Of a stretch of DNA of 11,067 bases, positions 1-5,865 are shown piece by piece. A program made the translations under genes and the position numbers. Position 1 is the stretch's first letter. Each line of letters starts with the position of its first letter. The notes beneath the pieces were generated by a model that was not told the DNA's origin, made no database searches, and saw nothing but the letters and a program-made list of their open reading frames with translations. The stretch comes from an uncultured bacterium (GTDB taxonomy: Bacteria > Hydrogenedentota > Hydrogenedentia > Hydrogenedentales > CAITNO01), in assembly GCA_937923585.1 (NCBI GenBank), contig CALDSM010000910.1, positions 1-11,067 of the forward strand, given 5' to 3'.

Positions 1-32
1 CACTCTTTCCCTACACGACGCTCTTCCGATCT
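1..32. other. Illumina sequencing adapter left at the contig end
   Basis: These 32 bases match the Illumina TruSeq universal adapter, starting at its second base and ending in the standard GCTCTTCCGATCT. On the minus strand they read AGATCGGAAGAGC and onward, the familiar adapter read-through. This is not genomic sequence. It happens to keep the reading frame of the adjacent gene open, so an uncorrected translation gains about ten false residues beginning RSEERRVGKE. The true genome starts at about position 33. Confidence 0.97.
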
Positions 33-1559
33 TCCCAACCTTATTGTGAAGCGCTCGCGTGTTTCAGAGAGATTCCACAAGAGCACTGCGTTGGCCGTGG
101 GATACCACGCGCAGACGACCGGCTTGTCTTCGACCACATGGGGCACGTCTTTCAGTTCGTCCGCGATCTCGTGCTTGAGCGCAAACAGGTTGTCGAGCGA
201 TTCTTCCATTATCCGCGCGCGGACGCCCTGCGGACCGGCGATGCGCGACACCCAATTCGTCTTTTCGGGCAGCTTCTGCGCGGCGGTCTGCTTTGCGTCC
301 GCATCGGAGAGAAACACCCAACCGCTTTCCGGCAGCGCGTCCGCGACCTCGAAGGGCACACCCGTTGCGAGACACAGGCTGAAGGGTTTGTCGTCGCCAA
401 CATAGCGGCTGGCCTCGCCCCAGTAGTGCTTGAACGGCCCCTTGGGCGTGTGACCGGCAAGACGTTCGTGCAACGCCGTGTGGTGACGCATCGCCGGGCC
501 GAGCACGTCCCAGTGCGCCATGGGGAACGGTGTCAGGCCGGACATGAACATGGTGTTGCGCACGTCGGCGATGGTGGACACGGCCAGCTTGGCGGCCATG
601 TTTGCCGCCGACAGCTTGTCTGACGGGTAGGCCGTGGTTTCGCTGTAGGCCAGTTCGGGCGTGGTGAAGCGGCGGTGGAACAGGCAGGAGTACAACTCGT
701 CCACCTTGCCCCTGACCGTGCCGAAATCGCCGTCATGAAACATCATCTCGCCCACGCGGAACGGCACACCGCGGTAATCCTTCAGCCGGATGCCCGCCTT
801 CTCCGCGCCAAAGTACATGATCATGTTGCCCATCTCGACAGTGGGAGAGGCGGCCTGCATCGCGCGGAAACAGCCGGTCAACTGGTCGCAGGTGTATTCG
901 ACCCAGGCGCGGAGGATGGGGGAGAGGTCGCGGCGGTTCACGCAGTCAACGAGTTCGGCCCATGCGGTCTCGGGATAGCCGCCTTTCTTCAGGAAGTCCG
1001 CCTTGTGCTCGTCGCAGAAACAGCCGCCGATCTGGCCCGGCGACGGCGCCAGCCGGAAATCGTCGTCCACAAACACGCGCGTCACGCCGCACTTGGCGAT
1101 CTCCTTCAGCGCGGCGACATTTTCCTCCGTGGCCGGTTCGTGCAGTGAGGTGCCCGAATAGAGCTTTCCGTCGGGCCGCTGGCCGTTGTGCCAGTGCTTG
1201 GGGCCTGTCAGCGGAAAGTCGCCGCTCGATGAGCCGAGCGCGTCGCCCGGATGGCCGAGGGGGATGTTGATCATTTGCGCGTCCAGGCCCATGTCCATCG
1301 CGCGCCTGCGCCACGCGCAGACCTGGTCCAGCGGCACGGGCCAGTGGCCGTAGAAGAAGCCCGGCACCCAGACATGCGTGCCGCCGGCCTTCGCGAAGAC
1401 TTCAAGCCGTTCCGGTTCCTTTTCCAGTCCCTCAATGGAAATGGAGAGGTTGTACTGCCGCTTGGACGGCGACGCGGCAGAGGCGGATGTGCTGGTGAGG
1501 CAGCAGCCCGCGCCCGCTGCAGCGCAGGAAGCCAAGAAAGTCCTACGATTAACGCGCAT
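33..1559 (-). CDS. Tat-exported TIM-barrel (glycosidase-like) protein, 3' end missing
   Basis: A partial gene of 509 codons; the end is lost at the contig edge, where the frame runs on into adapter. The N-terminus MRVNRRTFLAS is a twin-arginine motif (R5, R6). It is followed by an Ala/Gly/Cys-rich hydrophobic stretch and an ASA site near residue 28, so the folded protein should be exported by Tat. The mature part resembles secreted glycosidase-like TIM barrels: a VWVPGFFYGHWP segment at 63-74, an acidic VFVDDD strand end at 162-167, then GCFCDEH at 179-185, similar to the CxC motifs common in such proteins. The end, with VLLWNLSETRERFTI at 492-506, looks like the start of a C-terminal beta-sandwich. 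The start follows AAAGGA seven bases upstream. It lies 149 nt after the permease gene, separated by a long inverted repeat, so joint transcription is uncertain. No catalytic residue or substrate can be assigned; the family call is tentative. Confidence 0.8.
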
Positions 1560-1589
1560 TTTGAATTCCTTTCCTATTGCTGCGGAAAG

Positions 1590-1670
1590 CCGTTCCTGGG
1601 CACGCCAATCTCCCGATTGGCAGCCTTGGAACGAGAAGGCCAATCGGGAGATTGGCGTGCCCAGGAACGG
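1590..1670. repeat. Inverted repeat doublet A, 32-bp perfect arms
   Basis: Arms at 1590-1621 and 1639-1670 are perfect reverse complements around a 17-nt loop. Each arm also folds alone: gccaatc/gattggc with tetraloop tccc at 1604-1621, and the same stem with loop ggga at 1639-1656. No T-tract follows on either strand, so a Rho-independent terminator is unlikely. It fills the gap between the permease and the Tat-exported protein. The two-unit, head-to-head form fits a REPIN-like element. Confidence 0.93.
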
Positions 1671-1708
1671 TACCGCACAGGCTTGTCAAGTACCAACTGT
1701 AATGACAC

Positions 1709-2704
1709 TCAAATACCCGCCCTTCCGCGCCGTCCGCCGAGCAGCAGCCACAGGAAGAACGGCCCGCCGAGCAGGGCGGTGATGATGCCCACGGGAATCT
1801 CGACCGGCGCGATCACGGTGCGCGAGAGCGCGTCGCAGGCGGTGAGGAACGCGCCGCCGAAAAGCAGTGTCGCGGGGAACAAGCGCCGGTGGTCGGGCCC
1901 GACCAGCATGCGGCAGATGTGCGGCACCATCATGTCCACGAACCCAATCGGCCCGCACACGGCGACGACGCCGCCGACCGTCACCGAGACGGCCACGAAC
2001 AGGCCCTGTTTGAACCGGTTCACGTTGAGGCCGCGGCTCATGGCGATGTCTTCGCCGGTGTTGATGAGGTTCAATTCGTTGGTCAGCAGGGCGAGCGCCA
2101 CCACGCCGGTGCCGACGAAGGGCAGCACGTTGAGCGGTGCGTCAAAGCCCACCATGCCCAGCCCACCCATGAGCCAGCGCACGAGCCTGAACGAGTCGTG
2201 CAGGTTGGCGCTGTATTGGATGGACAGCAGCATGCTCGACAGGAAGAAGCTGAGCGCCACGCCCGCGAGCAGCAGCGTGGAAGTGGAGAATCCGCCGCGC
2301 GCCCTGGTCAGTCCGTAGACAAGCAGGATCGTCAACAGCGCGCCGATGAAGGCGGCGATGGACGAGCCGGGAATGCCCAGCAGCGTGAAGGCCAGCCCGA
2401 GCCGCACATAGACCGCCGCACCGAAGGCCGCGCCGCTGGACACGCCAAGCGTGTATGGCGTAGCCAGCGGGTTGCGGAAGAGCGCCTGAAACGCCATGCC
2501 TGCCACGGCCAGGCCCGAGCCGGCGAGAAACGCGGTGATGGCCCGCGGCACGCGAATGCGCCAGAACACCACCGACTCCGCAGACATGCCGAAGGGGTCG
2601 AGCACGGCGGACATCGGCACGTGGCTCATGCCGGCGAAGGGCGCGCCCAGCAGGCAGGCCAGCGCGATCATGGCCAGCAGCGGCAGCATCCAGCGGCGCT
2701 TCAT
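1709..2704 (-). CDS. FecCD/BtuC-type ABC transporter permease
   Basis: The 331-residue inner-membrane subunit of an importer for a metal chelate such as cobalamin, a siderophore or haem. It is strongly hydrophobic throughout, as expected for the family's about ten helices, and of normal family length. Family landmarks are RVPR at 51-54, RNPLATP at 77-83, GPIGFVDMMVPH at 251-262 (the segment that docks the ATPase) and EIPVGIITALLGGPFF at 302-317. In the docking segment the usual GFVGL reads GFVDM, placing an Asp at 257. The start is the ATG at 2704, which shares ATGA with the ATPase stop, a 4-nt overlap that implies translational coupling. The frame stays open upstream across the ATPase gene, but that part lacks membrane character and is a shadow. 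The substrate cannot be told from the sequence. Confidence 0.95.
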   Translation of the reverse strand: MKRRWMLPLLAMIALACLLGAPFAGMSHVPMSAVLDPFGMSAESVVFWRIRVPRAITAFLAGSGLAVAGMAFQALFRNPLATPYTLGVSSGAAFGAAVYVRLGLAFTLLGIPGSSIAAFIGALLTILLVYGLTRARGGFSTSTLLLAGVALSFFLSSMLLSIQYSANLHDSFRLVRWLMGGLGMVGFDAPLNVLPFVGTGVVALALLTNELNLINTGEDIAMSRGLNVNRFKQGLFVAVSVTVGGVVAVCGPIGFVDMMVPHICRMLVGPDHRRLFPATLLFGGAFLTACDALSRTVIAPVEIPVGIITALLGGPFFLWLLLGGRRGRAGI

Positions 2705-3495
2705 GGCCGCCCCTTGGTCGGCGCGACGATGATCGCGCCCGTGTGCGGATGGGTGATGTAGTCGAATTCGGTGTCGTATATGCCCGACAGAATCTCCGGA
2801 TGGGCGAGCAGTTCCTGCGGCGTGCCGTGGAACGTCGTCCGTCCCTGCCGCAGCGCGAGCACGCGGTCCCCCGCCAGCGCGCCCTGGTTCAGGTCGTGCG
2901 TCACCGACACCACGGTGAGCCCGCCCTCGCGGTGAAGCCGCTCCACCAGTTCGAGCAGTTCCACCTGGTGCCGGTAATCGAGAAAGGTGGTCGGCTCGTC
3001 CAGCAGCAGCACCCGCGGCTCCTGCGCCAGCGCCGCCGCGACAAAGACCTTCTGCCGTTCGCCGCCGCTGAGCGTGTCCATGCCGCGTCCGGCGAATGCG
3101 GTCATGCCGGTGCGCTCCATCGCGTCGTCCACCACCCCGTGGTCGCGCGCGGTCAGGTGCGAGAAGGGACTCATGTGCGGGTAGCGCGCCATCAGCATGA
3201 ACTCGCGCACGGTGAACGGCAGCGTGCGACCCTCGGCTTGCGGCACATAGCTGACCATGCGTGCCAGTTCGCGTTGCGAACACGACGCGAGCGGACGGCC
3301 GAAGACGCGGATGGTTTCCGACACGCCGGGGATCATGCGCATCAGGCTGCGCAGCAGCGTGGTCTTGCCCGCGCCGTTCGGCCCGATGATCGCCAGCGAT
3401 TCCCCCTCGGCCACGTCAAAGGTGATTTCCTGCAGGATGGTCGTTCCGCCCGCCCTCACCGACAGATTCTCAATCTGGAATGCGGGCGTACTCAT
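2701..3495 (-). CDS. FecE/BtuD-type ABC transporter ATPase
   Basis: A 264-residue cytoplasmic ATPase that drives the adjacent permease. All catalytic motifs are intact: Walker A GPNGAGKT at 38-45, Q-loop Gln86, signature LSGGE at 142-146, Walker B VLLLDEP at 162-168, D-loop around 171-173 and switch His200. Length and motif spacing are normal for the metal-chelate uptake class. The gene order is binding protein, ATPase, permease, with the ATPase ahead of the permease it overlaps by 4 nt. The ATG at 3495 is preceded by a weak GGTGGA. The gap to the binding-protein gene is 214 nt and contains a repeat doublet, so ATPase and permease might be read through from upstream or have their own promoter. 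Confidence 0.96.
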   Translation of the reverse strand: MSTPAFQIENLSVRAGGTTILQEITFDVAEGESLAIIGPNGAGKTTLLRSLMRMIPGVSETIRVFGRPLASCSQRELARMVSYVPQAEGRTLPFTVREFMLMARYPHMSPFSHLTARDHGVVDDAMERTGMTAFAGRGMDTLSGGERQKVFVAAALAQEPRVLLLDEPTTFLDYRHQVELLELVERLHREGGLTVVSVTHDLNQGALAGDRVLALRQGRTTFHGTPQELLAHPEILSGIYDTEFDYITHPHTGAIIVAPTKGRP

Positions 3496-3570
3496 CGCGT
3501 TCCACCGGGCACGGCAGTTACTTCCGCAAAAGGGGCCTTCACGAAACGGCGCGACACCGAGATTCCCGCT

Positions 3571-3661
3571 CCGTCATTCCCGTGAAGACGGGAATCCAGA
3601 ACCCCGCGCACACACCCAAATCCTTGGCAAGCCTGGATTCCCGTTTTCACGGGAATGACGG
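3571..3661. repeat. Inverted repeat doublet B (ATTCCCG...CGGGAAT family)
   Basis: Arms at 3571-3599 and 3633-3661 match in 28 of 29 positions around a 33-nt spacer. Each arm holds its own 8-bp hairpin, attcccgt/acgggaat, with loop gaag on the left and tttc on the right; the single mismatch falls in this loop. This is the widespread dispersed repeat that, when falsely translated, reads VIPVKTGIQ. It sits between the binding-protein and ATPase genes of the importer. A single diverged relative lies inside the hydrolase gene near 6680. Confidence 0.95.
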
Positions 3662-3709
3662 GGAGGAGATGGTCTTTCCAAATGGTGCAGCCGATTTCGT
3701 GGGTTCGTG

Positions 3710-4687
3710 TCATTTTTGGAAATCCCCGACAGCGGGAACATCCTGCTGACCATTCCATCCGGGATGTATTGCCTTCGCCAGTGCCTCCAACGTGTCCACC
3801 ACGCGCGGGCCCGGAATGGTCAGTTGCGCGCCGTCAAGAATGGCGATGCGCCCCTGTTCCGCCGCGGCCAGGCCGGGCAGTGCGCGCCACGGCGCAATGG
3901 CGTCCTCCCGCGTGAGCCCCAGTTCGCCCAGGCCGTTGGTAAACTCCACAATCACGTCTGGGTTGAGCCGCAGAATGGCCTCGCCCGACAGCGCCGGGTA
4001 GTCCACCGCCGATTCGGGGAAGGCGTTCTCGCCGCCCGCAAGGTGCAGGATGTCGCCCAGGAAGGTCTTGCGCCCGACGATGTACACCTCGTCCAGTTTC
4101 TTGGCGCGCAGGTCGCGTCCGGAGGAAAGCAGCACGCGCGGATGGGGAAGTGCGGCCGCCCGGGCGCGCACGGCTTCGATGCGCTGTTGCATGGAGGCGC
4201 GCAGCGTGCGGGCCTTGTCCCCGTTGCCCGAGAGCCGCCCCAGCGTTTCCACGCTGTTCAAAATGTCCTCCAGCAGCGTCTGGTCCACCACCGTGCAGCG
4301 CAGGCCCAGCCGCTCCATTTCCGCGAGGAGCGCGCGGTTGTACGGCGTCATCACCACCAGGTCCGGGCGCAGGGCGACTATCGCCTCATAGTTGGGATCA
4401 AGGAACCCGCCGATGTTGGGCCGCGCGGCCGCCTCGGTTGGCCAGTTGCAGAAACGCGTCACCCCGGCCACGCGGTCTCCCGCGCCTACGGCGAAGAGCG
4501 TCTCGGTGATACCCGGCGACAGCGAGATGATGCGCCGGTACCCGCCCGCGGGCGGTTCGTCGGTGTGGGACAGCCGCCCCCGGCTGTCGCCAAGCGCGGC
4601 TTCACCGTCCAGGTGCGCCGCACGGCGCACGCCGTACGACGCGGCCAGCAGCAGCGCCGCCACGCCCACTATGAGCCAGAATCGCAT
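3710..4687 (-). CDS. BtuF/FhuD-type periplasmic metal-chelate binding protein
   Basis: A 325-residue solute-binding protein expected to capture a cobalamin, siderophore or haem-like ligand outside the inner membrane and pass it to the permease. MRFWLIVGVAALLLAAS is a signal or anchor helix; no lipobox cysteine follows it. The family core is clear: RIISLSPGITETLFAVGAGD at 52-71, IGGFLDPNYEAIVALRPDLV at 92-111, FLGDILHLAGGENAF at 209-223 and a C-terminal GPRVVDTLEALAKAIHP at 293-309. I chose the ATG at 4687 because the signal helix begins there; the frame is open for 26 more codons with no signal-like character. GGAAGG lies 13 nt upstream, rather far. It is the first gene of the importer set, 214 nt before the ATPase. 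The ligand is unknown, and no TonB-dependent receptor is in the window. Confidence 0.92.
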   Translation of the reverse strand: MRFWLIVGVAALLLAASYGVRRAAHLDGEAALGDSRGRLSHTDEPPAGGYRRIISLSPGITETLFAVGAGDRVAGVTRFCNWPTEAAARPNIGGFLDPNYEAIVALRPDLVVMTPYNRALLAEMERLGLRCTVVDQTLLEDILNSVETLGRLSGNGDKARTLRASMQQRIEAVRARAAALPHPRVLLSSGRDLRAKKLDEVYIVGRKTFLGDILHLAGGENAFPESAVDYPALSGEAILRLNPDVIVEFTNGLGELGLTREDAIAPWRALPGLAAAEQGRIAILDGAQLTIPGPRVVDTLEALAKAIHPGWNGQQDVPAVGDFQK

Positions 4688-4784
4688 GACCGGACAAATG
4701 CCTTCCAGGGGAGTGAATGGGAACGGGGGAAATCGTACCCGAACAGGAGGGGTCGGGGCCAACATGAAATGGAACCGGCAAAGG

Positions 4785-5072
4785 CTACATGCCGCACGCC
4801 TTGAGCAGGAACAGCAGCATCAGCACCACAATGGCGGTCAGGCAGCCGCAGCCGCCGCAGCCGCACCCGCTGCCTCCGCGGTGCTCGAATTGCCAGTAGC
4901 GCACCTCTTCGCGGCGCGGTTCATCATCGTCCGGGCGCCTGCCCGGAAAAGCAAGATGCATGAACTCCGGCCCGGGGGAGGGGTCCGGTGTCGGCTCTCC
5001 CAGGGTGCCGTCCGGATTGACGGGGCGCGCGACAATGTCAATGGGTTGGCTGTGGGGGGGCACCGTGGGCAT
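4785..5072 (-). CDS. Small Cys/Gly-rich protein with C-terminal membrane anchor
   Basis: A 95-residue protein of a family I do not recognise. The first two thirds are hydrophilic and rich in Pro and Asp (VNPDGTLGEPTPDPSPG, then RRPDDDEPRREEVRYWQFEH). A patch GGSGCGCGGCGC follows directly, then a single hydrophobic helix LTAIVVLMLLFLLKACGM at the very C-terminus, so it should be tail-anchored with the charged part in the cytoplasm. The four spaced cysteines could bind metal, be acylated or form disulfides; nothing decides. I prefer the ATG at 5072 because AGGA lies nine bases upstream; a GTG at 5090 would add six residues. The composition contrast between a soluble linker and a real helix argues for a true gene. 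The binding-protein gene begins 97 nt downstream and may be co-transcribed. Confidence 0.7.
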   Translation of the reverse strand: MPTVPPHSQPIDIVARPVNPDGTLGEPTPDPSPGPEFMHLAFPGRRPDDDEPRREEVRYWQFEHRGGSGCGCGGCGCLTAIVVLMLLFLLKACGM

Positions 5073-5104
5073 CTGTTGATTTCCTGGCACGCTTTGAATT
5101 CCGC

Positions 5105-5133
5105 ACTATGGAATTGCGGGCATACTGGGACAA
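5105..5133 (-). promoter_or_regulatory. Possible sigma70-type promoter for the small membrane protein
   Basis: On the minus strand TTGTCC (5133-5128) and CATAGT (5110-5105) are separated by 17 nt, each matching four of six consensus bases, about 30 nt before the chosen ATG. A 6-bp hairpin, aattcc/ggaatt at 5097-5115, overlaps the -10 box. Weak evidence in GC-rich DNA from an unidentified phylum. Confidence 0.2.
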
Positions 5134-5194
5134 AAGCATGTCTTATCGGCGCGCGCGGATGCAACAAAACGGCGCGGCGCACAACGGTTCCGGC

Positions 5195-5231
5195 AAAAAG
5201 GCTCCGCGGTGACCGGGTCGCGTTTCGCGGA
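5195..5231 (-). terminator. Possible terminator after the DinB-family gene
   Basis: Immediately past the DinB stop codon the minus strand reads TCCGCG, a 17-nt loop, CGCGGA, then GCC and five Ts. The 6-bp GC stem with a short T-run resembles a weak Rho-independent terminator. The loop is long and holds a competing cgcg-aaa-cgcg stem. This is the one gap over 140 nt that lacks an inverted-repeat doublet. Confidence 0.35.
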
Positions 5232-5232
5232 C

Positions 5233-5703
5233 TCAGCCGTACACCATCGGCGGGACAACGCCGAGCAGGCGCAGATAGACCGACAGCGCGCCGCGGTGGT
5301 GGGCGGTGTGATCACCCTGCGCATAAATTACACCGGAGCGCGGCGTGCCCGGCGGGAAGATGGGATTGTCCGGCATGGCGTCGTCCAGTTCGCCCGCCGT
5401 CAGCGTCACGAGGAACGCAATGTAGTCGTCGTAGGCGCTGTTGATTTTGGCCATCGCCTCGTCCCAGGTGACGTCCGCCTTGTTGACCGCCTCCAGCTTC
5501 TCGAAATCCATGTCGAAACCGCCGCCGAAAGCGCCCTCGGCAAACCACCGCACCGTACTGGCAAGATGGTTTGCCTGCTGCGCGGCGCTCATCATGCCCG
5601 CCGCCGGGCAAAACCCGCCCTGTTCCGGTGGAAATGCGTTCAGGATGTTCATCAGATACGCGCGTTCCCGGCCCACAATCTCCGCAGCTTCCATTCCTGT
5701 CAT
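5233..5703 (-). CDS. DinB-family (DinB/YfiT-like) putative metalloprotein
   Basis: A 156-residue four-helix-bundle protein of the DinB/YfiT superfamily. The superfamily's likely metal ligands are present: His46 in QQANHLAST at the end of the second helix, and the C-terminal pair His132 and His136 in QGDHTAHHRGALSVYLR. Helix one begins with MEAAEIVGRERAYLMNIL. Members of this fold include thiol-dependent S-transferases and many stress-induced proteins of unknown reaction, so only the fold and metal site can be claimed. The start at 5703 is firm: GAAGGAGGAA sits nine bases upstream, one of the best ribosome binding sites in the window. It is flanked by a repeat doublet upstream and a possible terminator downstream, so it may be a single-gene unit. 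Confidence 0.9.
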   Translation of the reverse strand: MTGMEAAEIVGRERAYLMNILNAFPPEQGGFCPAAGMMSAAQQANHLASTVRWFAEGAFGGGFDMDFEKLEAVNKADVTWDEAMAKINSAYDDYIAFLVTLTAGELDDAMPDNPIFPPGTPRSGVIYAQGDHTAHHRGALSVYLRLLGVVPPMVYG

Positions 5704-5726
5704 GGCTCAGTTCCTCCTTCCGAAAT

Positions 5727-5835
5727 GTAGGGTGCGCGAAATTTTGCACAGCAAAATGCAACGCACCGTCTTTGCGTATTCGCGGTCCGAACATGGTGCG
5801 TTCCGTCTTGCTGCGCAAGACTTCACACACCCTAC
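5727..5835. repeat. Inverted repeat doublet C with compensatory changes (GTAGGGTG ends)
   Basis: Arms at 5727-5767 and 5795-5835 match in 33 of 41 positions, with identical outer ends gtagggtg/caccctac and a 27-nt spacer. Each arm has a 7-bp inner hairpin: attttgc/gcaaaat at 5741-5757 and gtcttgc/gcaagac at 5805-5821. The stems differ at two base pairs, and both partners changed each time, so pairing is kept. The unit begins with GTAG, the tetranucleotide at the foot of classical REP hairpins. It fills the gap between the hydrolase stop and the DinB gene. Confidence 0.9.
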
Positions 5836-5865
5836 GGTTGCCTGTTCAGACGGTTAAAAACGATT

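Noticed and set aside
1500..1506. Tat lipoprotein lipobox around Cys19-Cys20 of the truncated protein
   Set aside because: The residues before the cysteine are Gly-Ala-Gly without the Leu/Val/Ile expected at -3, and a better AxA site follows at residue 28.
1661..1689. A perfect TTGACA -35 box on the minus strand at 1689-1684, upstream of the Tat-exported protein
   Set aside because: The sequence 17 nt downstream is TCCTGG, inside the inverted repeat, with no resemblance to a -10 box.
2705..3283. N-terminal extension of the permease frame across the ATPase gene
   Set aside because: The added residues are Arg/Ala/Gly-rich with no membrane segments and overlap the intact ATPase; the ATGA junction at 2701-2704 gives the natural start.
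4688..4784. Cobalamin riboswitch upstream of the binding-protein gene
   Set aside because: The 97-nt gap is too short and I see no B12-box-like or structured sequence in it.
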